From: Ifrita kowaldi
Lineage: Eukaryota; Chordata; Aves; Passeriformes; Cinclosomatidae
Length of the DNA: 64,000 nucleotides
NCBI GenBank assembly: GCA_013398055.1
Contig: VZRS01001718.1
Span: 167,232 to 231,231, forward strand
Direction of reading: 5' to 3'
In this document: one piece after another, positions 47,506-59,850 of the stretch
Layout: the number at the start of each line of letters is the position of its first letter
How positions within the stretch are numbered: the stretch's first letter is position 1
Position numbers and translations under genes: made by a program
Notes under the pieces: generated by a model
What the model was told of the DNA's origin: nothing
Database searches by the model: none
The model's input: the letters and a program-made list of their open reading frames with translations, nothing else

Positions 47506-47585
47506 ACTCATAAATTCATAAAGGCTAGGAGGGAGGGTTACAATCTCTGCCTAACCCAGTCTCCTGTATGGTACAAGTGAAGTTA
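47506..47585 (-). mobile_element. Ancient CR1 3'-end fragment, reptile-type tail (minus strand)
   Basis: AACTCATAAATTCATAAAGG, then CTAGGAGGGAGGGTTACAAT, CTCTGCCTAACCCAGTCTCC and TGTATGGTAC parallel the reversed tail of an old CR1 group well known in turtles and crocodilians (ATAGATTCATAGG, CCAGAAGGGACCATTA, GATCATCTAGTCTGACC, TCCTGTATAA). Short and diverged. Confidence 0.5.
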
Positions 47586-50500
47586 ATCCGTTTTCCCCGC
47601 TATTTTCATTTGGCCAAGATCCACCATCCCCAGAGGACTCCACAAACATCTAACAGTGAGAGGTGTCCCTGGGCCTCCATGAGTCTTTCTGCTCCACTCA
47701 GGAATGAGCTAGAGCTGGGACTTTGCTTGGGTCTTAGGGCAAGCTGGAGAACTGTCCCTGCAGTCCCTGTGGCCTGAGTCTGTCCTCAGCCAGACTCAGG
47801 AAACCACACTGGTTACACACCCATGAACCACACGTGGCTAAAATGCTGCTGGCTGGCAGCCCCTGGCTAGCACTGGCTTTGAAAGAGGTGGCGCAGGTCC
47901 AGCCTCAAATTCTCATCACCTCTGTTACTGTCTCCTGGCCTCCTTCACCTTCCTTTAACTCTCAGCCATGGCCCTAGTGGCTTCACTGCAGAGGCAGAAA
48001 CTGGACTGTGACAAACAATTAATTGATCATTTACTTCTTCCCACACAAGTATTTTTCCTTAGAAACTGAACTAGTATACAGTGTGGGAAGAGAGAGTCAT
48101 GTCCTACTAAAATTCCTGGGTGAAGTTTGATAAGAGTCAAATATACTGAGACATGTCACATTTCCCCCTGGAAAGAGGAAAAAATGCCCAAAAATTTTGA
48201 AGTCTGGTGCTACAGAGTAGGATTTTGAAATTCTGTCACCTTCATTTCAAGCAGTTGGATCTACTGCGATTCCAGTTTGAAGGTAAACTTCATGGCAAAC
48301 ATCCTTAAATTAATTTAGTTATCAGTTTAGACATACAGTTACACACACCTATTTTTAAGGACAAGGATATTGATCTTGGCAAGGCAGTAAATTCCAGTAA
48401 TATCTCTCTGTAGAATGAAGCCAAGACAATTCAAACATGATTATTTTTTGTCTTCACAACATTTTGCCAAAACTATGATATTGTTGGACAAATAATTCCG
48501 ATTTATATTCAACAAGAGTAGTAAAAAGATTTTATAGACGAGACAGCCAGAGTGACATTTTCCCATAAATCACAATGATTTTTACTGCCACAAGATCCCA
48601 CAGCTCAACTTCAAATACAACTGTGCTGTAAACTGCATGGATGAAGCTGCATTCCTTCTGAATGAGAACCATGTTTCCCTTTCTCAGTGAGTGACTCTAC
48701 ATTCCTGTCAGTGTCTAGCAGATAGTAACAATATCCAAACAAAAGCAGGTTTTAGAGCAGGTAGAGTAGTGATGGGAAAACATGTTCAAAATGGTGTCAC
48801 TCTATTGCATATCATTCTTCTAAAATAATAATAAAAAAAAGAGATAAGCAAGGTGTATACCAGTCAGTAAGTTAGTTTTTTTCTGTCTTGTTTCTGTTTG
48901 CTCTCTTCTGGGATAAATTTTCCTGCTGATAGAATATGGAAGAATATAACTGGAACCAGAGCAGTATTTAACTACTGATCTGGAACATAGTACTCCTGAT
49001 CTTTTATATAACCCTCAGGGCACTTAATCAGATAAAGGGAATTGGGAAATACCTATAGTCACTTGTTAACCTAACAAAGGAAAGTCCATCAAGGACTGTT
49101 GAAATTAAAGTAACACTAACCTCTTATATACTGTTAGGCATGTATTCCCCAAGGAAGGCTGACATTTCTGTTCCACAGCTCTTTCATTTTCTCACTTGAG
49201 AACCATACTCACCAAAGCCAGGTGCATGAAGCAGGGTCAGGGGTGCGGAGTTCTGATCTGACTCTGGATTAGATTTAGGCAAAGGTCCATCTCCTAGGCT
49301 CAGGATATGATCTTACTGTTCCAATGCCTCACTGAGCTGAGATGAACATGCAGCCAAAACAGAACCTGAAAATTATTTTATTGCAGACTATCACATACCC
49401 TTTATTTCCTAACTCTAGACATCATCTCAGGTGGCATGGGTTCCTGCTCTTAGATTATATCCTTCTCAGGACTTCTACTCACTTGTGAGGCCTTATATTC
49501 AACCTGGCCACGACTCTGTTCTGTGCCAGGATGAGGCCTGGGTACAGGTTCTTACGTCTACCTCACTTCTAGGATGTGAAACCAAAGTGCCCACACTCCC
49601 CCTCCACACCAGGAGTCCAGGGCCACACGAAGGGCAGCCTCACTCCAGAGCTGCAGGCAAACACAGTTTTGTCACTCATCTCCCCCTGTTGCTTCTTTCC
49701 TTCAAGCCACAGCTCTGGGCACAGCTGGGTTCATGGATCATTTGCAAAGGGATATGTCAATGAAAATGCGAATTTAAAAGACGCAAGTATAAGAAAGCAC
49801 AGAATAAACATATTTTCTAGTGAGAATACAAAAGCCACTTACATGGCTGGCGGTGCATGGATCACAATTATTCATAATTTAAATCCAGGGGATGGCAGTC
49901 CTGAATCTCCTCTTCGCAGCACACTCTTCATCCCAGCCTCTCTCCAGTGCAGTGGCAGATAAAAATGGGAATTGTGTGGGAGTGAAAGCTCAGGATCCTC
50001 TGAAAACCTCTGTGTGAATGGAAGAAAGTTCAGATTTAAATCTCTAGTCATAGACAATTTTGGGGTGGGGAGGAAATGCACTTATACCTGTATGCTAAAA
50101 AAAATACACCAGCTGTAAACTGCTGGCATATGCAGAAAATTGTTCTTCCACAGCTCTTTAAAAGACAGAGCCACTTTCCTTTCTCATGCCACAATTATCA
50201 TCACTAAATATAAGCAGGGATAAAAGGCTTTGTATGATTTGCACCTCAGTATGAAATAATATTCCCCTTTTTCTTTTAAAAGAATTTCTTTTCCACTTCT
50301 ATGACTATAAATGCATCCAAATCAGGAAAATCTTGCAGGTTAAGCTACTCTTGTGAGGGCCAAGAAAAGAAACCTCTTTACCATAGAGCTATGGGCAGTG
50401 GGCTTGCAGCACGGCCAGGTGAAGAAAGTACAGCTCCCTCAGTCCAGCTGTGGGGCGTGTGCTGAGCTTTCCATGCAGCCCTGATATTTCTGGTGTGCTT

Positions 50501-51939
50501 CAAAAAAATAGCAAGTTACAAATTATTAATGACGGTGGCCATAGAGGAATGTGAAAAGGTTCAGGGTCAGCTTGCCAAAGAGTGGCCACCTTTCACCCCT
50601 CAGAGCAGCACCACACTGTTCTCAGTCAGCTTTCCTCCCTCATGGCTATTTGGGAAATAAGATCAGTAGAAAATAATGGTCCTCTGCAGCTTTAAAAGAC
50701 AACAGCAAAATCAGTGGACTAGACTGTACTGCCTTTACCTCCACTTACCAAAGACAACCTTCCTTGAGGGTCTTTGTGATCCAGAGGGCCAAATTAGGAT
50801 GGCTTGAGATGACCTGGAGGAGTCAGAGCCTTGTGGTATACCCAACCCCTTCCCCCACAGGCAAAATTTTGGGTTCCCTCAAGTCCCATTGATTTCAGAA
50901 ATTTCCTTGGCTGCCTTCCTACAACGCTCATCACAAGCTGCTTGCCCTTTCCTGATGAGAGGTTGGGATATTGAAGGTGCATGTCCTCCTTTCCCATGGG
51001 TTGTGGAATGCAAGCCAGGCAGCGTGTGCCCAGCCACTTCAGCAGGTCGGGGTCAGGTTTGGCCTGTGCAGCTACAGAACCTCAGCGTGATCTTCATTGC
51101 ATAGAGCAGCCAATCCAAGTAGCAGCTTTACAATTGCTTTGGGGATTTCTTCTGACTTTGAAACATCAAGAAATAAGAGCATGCTCTGAAGCAAGCACAT
51201 TTTGGAGGCACTGCACCTAGTCAAAAGAAGTGAAAAAACTTGGATTGCTCTTATGTTGAAACTGTCATGATAGTGTTTACTTCTACTGATTTTTTCTTAA
51301 CATCTTCAAGTTCTGATTAAATAAATCTTGCCCAAATTAATTTTCTTTCCTTCTACCCTCTGCCACCTATAAAGGCACCAAAAGTCAGGCCACCATTAGG
51401 ATACTGAACAGTGAGTTGTGGCAGCAGGATAAAGGTCCTATTAGCCCTCAGTTCATCTGGAAGCAAAGCAGTGTTGTTTGGCCATTGCTGTATTTGCCAT
51501 TCTCAAGGTTAGTTGATGCAGAGCAAGACTTACATTTGGATCAGCAAACAGGTACAGGTTAAAGGAAAGAAAAATGAAAATGCACATTCGCAGTACCACT
51601 GGTAGACAGCAATCTGAACTCATTTTATCATACAAGTCTGAGGAGTGGGAAACAGTGTGAGTCTAAGAAATGGAAAAGAAACATCAGTATGGGAATAAGA
51701 GGAAATCATTCGACCAAGAATCAAGACCTGTGGTATTCCAGCTGGGACCTGATTTGCCTTATGAAAGTTTCAGATTGTCGCCTCATGAGCTGCTCTTCTA
51801 CAGTGGGGAAGATGGAGACAGAAATAATTTTATGAGCTTGAGATGTATTGTATATTTTGGCACCCCCAACACAAGAGATTGGCACACTGGAGTGAGTGCA
51901 GGTGAGAGACACTGAGATGGTAAATGCAGGAGCATGTCC
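47586..51939. other. Gene-free DNA
   Basis: No gene or transposon was recognised. The longest frame (128 codons, 49,576-49,962) is rich in Ser, Pro and His without domain features and is considered chance. Confidence 0.5.
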
Positions 51940-52327
51940 TTGCAGAGGGGCTGAGGGAGCTGGGCTGGTTCAGTCTGGAGAAGGGAAGGCTTTGGGGGGA
52001 GATAACAGCAGCCCCCAGCCAGTGCCCATGAGGAGGCTGTCAAGGACACAGGGAGCCAGACTCTTCACTGCTGTGCCTGAGTGGGTCGATGAGAGACTCC
52101 GGGCAGAAGCTGAAGGAAGAGAGGTTCAGACCTCTGGAATTTTCCCCCTGAGGGCAGTCAGGCACTGGAGCAGATGACCCAGAGGCTGTGTGACTCCATC
52201 CTGGGGGTGGGGGAGTTAACCCCAACTGGGTTTGCTCAAAGCCTTCAGCAATCTGGTCTGACCACAGAGCAATCTGGTCTGACCCTCCTGCTTTCGGCAC
52301 AGAGACATCCTAAATTCCATTCCAACA
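51940..52327 (+). mobile_element. CR1 LINE 3' fragment (CR1-Y-like)
   Basis: The copy starts GGGGCTGAGGGAGCTGGGCT, continues TTCAGTCTGGAGAAGGGAAG, GGAGCCAGACTCTTCACTG, CAGTCAGGCACTGGAGCAGA (the RHWSR remnant of ORF2) and ends with GCAATCTGGTCTGACC, and a damaged GACATCCTAAATTCCATTCC tail. A 16-bp piece (GCAATCTGGTCTGACC) is duplicated at 52,248 and 52,269. It encodes only the last part of ORF2 with the 3'UTR and is not functional. Confidence 0.85.
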
Positions 52328-55300
52328 TGAGTTTTCCTCTGATCCAATGATTTATTATATTTTTCCCAAACTGTACATATAAGAAAGCAGATAATAGTTT
52401 TGCCTAATCTTTTTAAACTCTATTTCATCTACTGTGTCCAGCAAATTCCTTCTTCTGACTGCAGAAATTTGCTGATAAGCATGCCGTTTATTATGGTGAT
52501 TTTTATGATTTGGCACCACTTTCACAAAAACCATTCAGAAGTCATTTTATATCAAAGCAGGCAATCATACACAGTCATTTCAAATGGAAACCACAGGTCA
52601 TGGTGAACTGGACAATTCTCTGATTTTTGTGAATGAGAAATGAAGATTTAAATAGTCACCACCAAGAATTTAGTCTCCATATTCAATTAATCAGCACTTC
52701 TGTTTTTCTGTTTTATTGAGTATAGGTTACTTGTCTGTCTTAAAGAGTCTAACTTTTTAAAGACTAGTGGACAATTTATGACTAGAAATATGGGCAAGCA
52801 CACTGATGCCAAGAAATGCTCCCAAAGTATTAAGCTGTTTTGAATATATTTCAATACAATTGAAGCTGCTGTTTTCATGTCCCTGAAACAGCAAAACCAG
52901 AAATATTTGGAAGCTGTTTTGACATTCTTGAACATACCATTAAGCAATAATAAAAGAGGTTGTCATAGCTGCTGTGTCATAACGGAATGAGTTTGTCTCT
53001 CTTCAAACTGGTAGTGGCATTTTGCTAGTCAGAACATCAGGAAAAAATGCTAAAATCAGAGCCAGGGGAAAAAAAGGGTTCACAAGACAGTATAAATCAC
53101 TATTGTTTTATAGTTATTCAAGACTTACTGCTTTTTTCTTTCAATCTTCTAATCCTTCTTTGAAATAAAAAGCAGGGATGTCAAGTCTAAACCAACCAAG
53201 ATTAGTCACATAGATAAAAGAAAATATCTGTAGTTATTATTTCTATGTCTTGTACAGTTTGTCAAGAGAAAGTTGGTAAAGCAAAGTTTGGTTTCAGTAC
53301 TGTGCAAGTGCGTTTGCATCCTGTGCATTACCTGCTGCTGTTTGCAGGTACCACCAGAAGCACCTCACATGCACTGGCCTGAACTGCATGCACCTTGTGT
53401 CCCACTCTCTTTACAGATTAAGCATATCTAGATATTAAATACTCAGAAGTAAAACATAAACATATGGCAGGGAGTGAATTTGATTAAATAATTGATGTAA
53501 TATTGTTTAGCACTGCGTTTTTCATTAGAATTGGCTAAAAATGGTAAATTGTAATAAATAAAAAGCTAATCCCAAGAAAGAGATTGTCTGATATTTAATA
53601 AGTAGTAATATGGAAGCAGCTAAAAATATGTATCCTTAGCATCTTTGATTACACTTATCTTCAACATTAAGATGTTTATTTCACTACCGTGATTTCTTTG
53701 TCATCGTTCTATAACCAAAGTGGAATGAAACACTTTTGCAGAAGCTACTGTGCACTGGAGGCAGCACCTTTCCAGAAATAGGTTTTTCAGGAAAACAACA
53801 TCTGCTACTCATAATATTCATGCACACCTCTAAGTACAGCTGTTACTAGAGGTGTCTGACAGACAGGACAGAAATGAGTACGAGATTTATCTGTTAGTTA
53901 TATCACAAGACAGGTTTTAATACATTATATATAAAACAAGTGAGAAAATCCTAGTTTAGACATCAAGTTGAGGTATTAGGCTTTTCAAGTTCTTAGTAAT
54001 GTATAATATATAATCTATGCATTCTCAGAGTTGTACAAACACAGACAAAATTGTCCCTGTCCTGATCCCTCCTGCTTGTGGATGGATCATAGGAAGCAGT
54101 GAGCAGAAACATCCTTTGAATTCAATTAGCCTATTGATGTGATGAAAATTCTCATAAATATGCCCTCAAATGGGCATTGGCTCTGTCATCTATCACAATA
54201 CAGAGTACAGACAAGCCTAGCATGAAATTTCTTCAAAAGAATTTGTGGTTTTGATCTTTGCTTTCATCCAACACTGAGTAAGATCTACAGCATTTACAGC
54301 ATTGAGGATGAAGTTATTCAACAGGCAGCACTTTGGCCAAAACTGGGGAGAGGAGCAGAGGCTGCAAAAGTCGAGAGCACAGGTCTGGCCCTGAGGGAGA
54401 GGCAGTCATAGTGACTGCAGCTGTGACAGCTGGAGACTTAGTACTTGGAGGTAGTGTCATGTCCTCTTGAGAAAAGTACGATTATTTAATAATTTAATCG
54501 TATGTTTCCAAGTATCTCTGCCACAGAGCATATTTGTGGACAAATATCAGTTGCTTACACCTCAGTCCCTAGGAAAAAAAATATCTCAACTTCTTTTCTT
54601 TTCTTGGACTTTCACTGCAGTGATGTTACAGATCCTCTCTACCTTAGTCTTTGGGCATTAAGTGTGTTAAAAAAAAAAATGCAACAACCTAATATTTATC
54701 CTCATTTGGTTTCCCTGTATTTCCCCACTTCGCTTTCTGTTGTATTTCTGCACCTAACCTGCCACAACTGCTAAAGAATTCATTGCAGAGAATTTCTTTC
54801 TATGGTTACAACTTAAAAAATATAATCAAACTGTAAGGCACTGTCTGTCTGGGCACAAGAATGAAAAGGCTGAGGAGACAAATACCTATTATGACTTGTT
54901 CCTAAACATCACCACTGACTGCAATTTCACAGTTTACTCAGGCAATCTGCCCAAATACTTCACAATCATTCCTGTTAAAAAGTTTATACCAATGTTAAGG
55001 CAGAACCTTTCATGCTGATTTAGGCTGATCATTTATTGCCCTATTCACTACAGATTCTACCTTACACTTTGGAACTAACTCTTACATACTTGGAAGACTG
55101 TTAACCTGCCTCCATGCTCAGCCTTGTCTGTCCCCAGTTAATGAATCCCAAATATCCCATACATCCTTGGTTGTGGCCCTCTGATACATCCTTGCTCCTG
55201 TAAACTTCCTCCAGTTACCTATACATTGCTTCAAAGGCAGTGCCCAACACCAGGCACTGTCTACCCCTAGTGAGCAGAGCACCTGGATTATTGCATCTTG

Positions 55301-55393
55301 GAGGCCACACTCGTATTTGTACATCTCAGCTGAGGTTTGCCTTCTCCCAGCATTGTGACACCTTTGGGTCATGTTCATTTGGAATCTCTATTC

Positions 55394-55411
55394 TTTTTTT
55401 TTTTTTTTTTT
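55394..55411 (+). repeat. Poly-T run (18)
   Basis: Eighteen uninterrupted T bases. No adjacent SINE or processed-gene sequence was recognised. Confidence 0.95.
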
Positions 55412-55436
55412 AAAGATCAGCCACCTATCCAGCTGT

Positions 55437-55483
55437 TCCTATCCTGGATTCAGGATAGGATTCAACCAGGAATTCAACCAGGA
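55437..55483. repeat. 10-bp-arm inverted repeat followed by a tandem dodecamer
   Basis: TCCTATCCTG, GATT, CAGGATAGGA (55,437-55,460) is a perfect inverted repeat. It runs directly into two exact copies of ATTCAACCAGGA (55,460-55,483). Confidence 0.9.
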
Positions 55484-56885
55484 ATTAGTTGTTCCTGGTG
55501 CTAATCTGCACTGTTCCCAATGAATTTTGAACAACCATTTGGATGATTTCTCCAACCTTTCACAATTTCTTTGAATCTTTACCTGAAGCCCTTTTTTCCT
55601 GAAGTCTCTTCCAGCTGCTTATCTGTGCTAAGCTTAATACTACAGTTCTCTGCTTCATCACTGTAATTTATTCCAGTATTGAAGATTTCACTTAACATAT
55701 TGATACCTTCTCTTTGGCTTCCAACTCTGTCCTATATGTGGGCATAACAGTTTCAGCAAGATTACATCTTCCCAGCTTGCTTGTCATTAATACAATTTAA
55801 ATTGTCTCAGAGTTAACCTATGTTATCTTTTGCTTCACTCATCTAGAATGACTTTTTCATTGCACAAGGAAATTTGATGAGCTCGATATGAACCTTCCTT
55901 GAAAAAACACATTGCTCATACTCGTGTTGTCTTCCAAATGCCTACAGATGGTTTCTTTAATGATCTATTTGTTCTAGAACACTTTAGCTTAACTAGAATT
56001 TCCCAGCTCTTTACTTTCCAAGGTAAGTACTGTATCTGCTGTTTTCATACACCCAGTATTAAACTTGATCTCTACAAATTCTCAAAGATACTTAATTTTT
56101 TCTGAGCTTTCTTTATCAAGTTCTTTAGGCACCTAGGATGACTTTTGTCAAGTTCATATGATTTCAAACACCCAGCTTACCTCAGGGTTCTCCTATTTGT
56201 TTTACCTTTGTTTTAGACTGAGGCCTTACCCAGTATTGGATTAGTTACCAATTAGTTACTTTTAAATTATTATGGATGCAGAAAACACTTGTGTGTTCTG
56301 GGTAACATCTTTTGCTGGCTCTCCTCCCCAAGGAACAGCCAACTGGAAATGACATTGTGCTTCCTGTTAATGAGTTAATAAAAACATTAATAATAAATAA
56401 TAAAATTACAATAAAACATTAATAGTAGTAACTTAGAAGAAACAGAATATCAGCTAGTTACTCTGCTGTCCTTAGCCAAGTGCTAGTGCTGTTGATTTAC
56501 AGTTAATTTATAGCCAACCCAATTTCTATCTGATTTCCTACGTACTTCCTTCTAGAGCTGAATGCCAGTGCAGAGCTAAACATGTGACCAGAACTCCTTT
56601 AAACTTCTTATCCTTTCACCATTCTTGGACAGATTATGCTTGTTCCTTTAGAGTATTTTCTTTCAAGACTTCCTTTAGGTCCTAAGTCTCTTTACCTTGG
56701 ATTATATATTTATGAAATCTTACCCACAAATCCTGAATTTGTTGATTCCTGATCTCAAGATGCCTCTCCTTTTCCTAAGCACAGGGAAGACACCAGCTCC
56801 TTGCTGTGCTTGTTACCTTCCTCCTTCACATTCATAACCAGCTCCTCCCCTTTTGATTAGAATCAAAACCAGAACAGCATCTCCT

Positions 56886-56920
56886 ATTTTATTTATTTAT
56901 TTAATTATTTTATTTATATA
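56886..56920 (+). repeat. (ATTT)n microsatellite
   Basis: ATTTATTTATTTAATTATTT-type A/T-only tetranucleotide tract. Confidence 0.85.
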
Positions 56921-57309
56921 AGTATTTAAGCAAATACTTTAATCCCTTCTGTCATGCAAATCTATTTTTTAAACAGTTGTTAACTCTGGATATCATAATG
57001 TTAAAGTTCCTTTCAACTCTTTTCTATAGGACTGTTAGGGGGAATGTCTAGTCTGGTTATCTATGCACTCCAGATTATGTACTAAAATGTCAGACCTTTG
57101 TTATGGTCCTATTTTAAAGATTTCCATTAAAATTGTATAATCTAGTTCTTCAGGCATGAGAAAAGGTTTTATTTCTGCAGTGTTTGACTTTCAGAGGCCT
57201 TTTAAATATTTTGGCAATTGGAACCATCATTACAGATTGGAAGTCTGTTGAAAAGATACCTTAGAGACTTTTGGCTTTACTTTGCATTCTTACAGAAAGA
57301 AATCATTCG

Positions 57310-57340
57310 GAAGGAAAAGAAAGGAAAAGAAAAAAAGGAA
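57310..57340 (+). repeat. Purine-rich (GGAAAAGAAA)n tract
   Basis: Two copies of AAGGAAAAGA followed by an A-rich run. Confidence 0.85.
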
Positions 57341-58129
57341 CTTTACTGTCCTGCTGAGAGTCACTTTACCTATTTTTCCCTTGACCAGGCCTCCTATTGG
57401 AAAAGCATTGCAATGGATACCTGGACTCCAATGTAATCTCAAGCAGAAAATGGATTTTGACATTTCTTGTCAAAGCCTTGCTTTTTTTTCTTTTGCCACC
57501 TTCTGATAATATCACAATAGAAGGATCCCTTGCTCAGAACAGTTGGACACCCAAAGGTCTGTGATGGGCTCTCTCATCTAATTGAGCTCATTCTGCTAGG
57601 GAAAACATGGAACTGGTGCTAGGTTAACATGGCAGCCCCAGCAGATTGAAATGTACAATGATCCAGAGCTCAAATCCTTGAATCTCCAGAGCTACCTTGG
57701 AGAGGTCTGTACAGCCCTGTAAACTATGGTGTGACACACCTCTGTGCCACCATCCTCTCCATAGGGAAAAGAGTAACTCCTTGATTTCTTACCTGAAGTT
57801 ACTGAATAGCTTTTCTCTAAACCATGAGCAGTCATTTCCTTCATGTTCTGTTTAATTTGCTATTTCATCTTACCCTGCCAGCATTACCCCTCGCTCCCTT
57901 CCCCTCAGTGATACCAGACACCTTTGGAAGGCCACCAGCTTGGACTAAGTATTGTATAATAACTAATCTGAAAAGCAATAGGGACCAGCAAACTTCCAGT
58001 TTCCTGTGCCATGCTATGGGACTGTCCTCAGGAGGAATAATATTGTCCACAAGTTTTATACCTTTTTATCTGTAAGATCTTAATTGCTTTGTTTTGGTGA
58101 ATATCATCATTAGTATGAGAATTGTAGGA

Positions 58130-58235
58130 CATTGGGATGCCAAGTTTTTAAGTGATTTGCTTAAAAAGAAGTCTGGAAAAGTCAGGATTTCCCCCTTGGC
58201 CTAATAGTTGTGCTCCATACATGTGCCTCCTACCT
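58130..58235 (+). mobile_element. Possible MIR-like SINE relic
   Basis: TTTTTAAGTGATTTGCTTAA, AAGTCTGGAAAAGTCAGGAT, TTCCCCCTTGGCCTAATAGT and TGTGCTCC parallel the AAGTGACTTGCCCAAGG...AGTCAGGA...CCTAGT...GTGCTC order of MIR-like SINEs. Short and diverged. Confidence 0.3.
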
Positions 58236-58440
58236 GCTGTTATTTAATACCCTAGAGAACAAGCCTTCCCCAAATCTGCTGGTTTTGATGGAATTTTTCT
58301 CTATTAACATCACTGGGTATTGGATAAGACTCAGAGTGGGTGTGGAGACAGGACTGCTATGAAGCAGAAAAAGCAGAAAGTTAAAGAATTTGGGAATGCA
58401 TTATTTTTGAATGAAATATGAAATGGCTAAAATGACAGTT

Positions 58441-58476
58441 AAGAAAGAAAGAAGAAAAGGAAAGAGAGAAGAAAAC
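58441..58476 (+). repeat. (GAAA)n purine-rich tract
   Basis: AAGAAAGAAAGAAGAAAAGG followed by AAAGAGAGAAGAAAA, an interrupted GAAA array. Confidence 0.9.
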
Positions 58477-59756
58477 ATGAAGAGATGTCCTGAAGTTAAT
58501 CAAAGAATTACAAAATTACTGAATTCTGAGTAGTAAAAAACTAGTGAAGAGATTTATAGGCCTAATTACTTTAAATCATTTAATTAAGAAATATGACTAC
58601 AGACTCTGAACTATACTCTCCATGGTTGCTTAAGAGGAGAGGCTGATTTTCCCTATATGAGTAGATGAACTGGGCTTGCCATCTGTCAGGTAAGAATGAG
58701 CATCAAAGCCCAATCCAGTCATAATTTAAAAATGTTTTGGGATGTTTTTGTTTAAATTCAATGACCTTCCTTTGGAAAATGGATTGAGTTTGGCAAAATG
58801 TGTAGATCTCTATTTTGCTGACTTTTATATGGAAAACTCAGACAGCTGCATCCCAATATTTGGCATCTCCATCTCTTTCCCTCATCTACACTTCAGTGGT
58901 TTGGCTCACACCAATGCAAGTCAGCCAAGGCTATGCTCAATGGAGCCCTGAGCTGCAGTTAGTTTTCATGCTGACTCTAGGAAAGGATTTCCCAGCTGCA
59001 CCCACAAGTGAAACAACTGATGAACTAGGTTAATTCCCCTCACTGCCCTTCTTTTTGTCCTCCCTTGTTTTGAACTTGCTTACTTTCCTCCTTTGCCTTC
59101 CTCTAGGCTCAAGTATTTAATTCTTTTGTTTTCAAAAAGGCTTTTCTCTCCCCCGAGTGCAGAGATCTCCTTGTTAATGTGGGTGACCCAGATGTTAAGC
59201 TCCACAGGTCAGGGTAATTCTGGATGTATTGGCTGATGTACTCACACTGAAACTGGGAACAGGACCAGTACTGACTTCATTGGGAGAAGCATTAAATCCT
59301 GGGGACAGCTATAGAGGATTTCCATATCTAAAATTTTCCGGTGACTTTGAAAGTTACAATGAGGTTTGGATAACCAAAACATTCACAGTAAGATATAATA
59401 ATACTTTATCCATTCCCCCCTAAAAATTACTTGAGAAGTTCTCTGAGAAAAATGTCAACTTGGATAAAGTTAAAATCTGAAAAGGACAAAGAACAAAATA
59501 GGTTGTGAAAAATTTTGATTGAGAACATTGCAACTTGAGCACCTTAAAACTACTGGTCTTTAAAGCAGACTATTGTGGGTTTTGGAAATCGTATGGGAAA
59601 AAAGTAGAAATTAATACTATTAAAAATAAAATGTTTTCCCCAATCACTATATGTTACTGAAACAATGTTAATCATGGTTATTTATATTTTTGCTATTGGA
59701 ACTGTTAAAAACTAGCAGCTGTTATAAAATGGGATACTTTAAAGCTAATTTTAAGT
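58477..59756. other. Gene-free DNA
   Basis: No gene or transposon was recognised. Confidence 0.5.
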
Positions 59757-59850
59757 CATAGAATAATATCATAGAATCATAGAATGGTTTGGGTTGGAAG
59801 GGACCTTAAAGATCATCTATTTCCAACCCTACTACAACAGCTTCATCAAG
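59757..59850 (-). mobile_element. CR1 LINE 3'-end fragment (minus strand)
   Basis: ATCATAGAATCATAGAATGG, TTTGGGTTGGAAGGGACCTT and AAAGATCATCTATTTCCAAC form the reversed CR1 3' tail, with well preserved terminal octamer repeats. It is severely 5'-truncated at about 90 bp. It is the youngest-looking CR1 tail in the window. Confidence 0.9.

Larger units (their letters stand above)
52328..58129. other. Gene-free, A/T-rich DNA
   Basis: No gene was recognised. The stretch contains poly-T, ATTT-type and purine-rich simple repeats and a small palindrome at 55,437, listed separately. Confidence 0.5.

Noticed and set aside
49576..49962. 128-codon frame as a novel gene
   Set aside because: Low-complexity Ser/Pro/His composition, no domain, and length within chance expectation for 64 kb in six frames.
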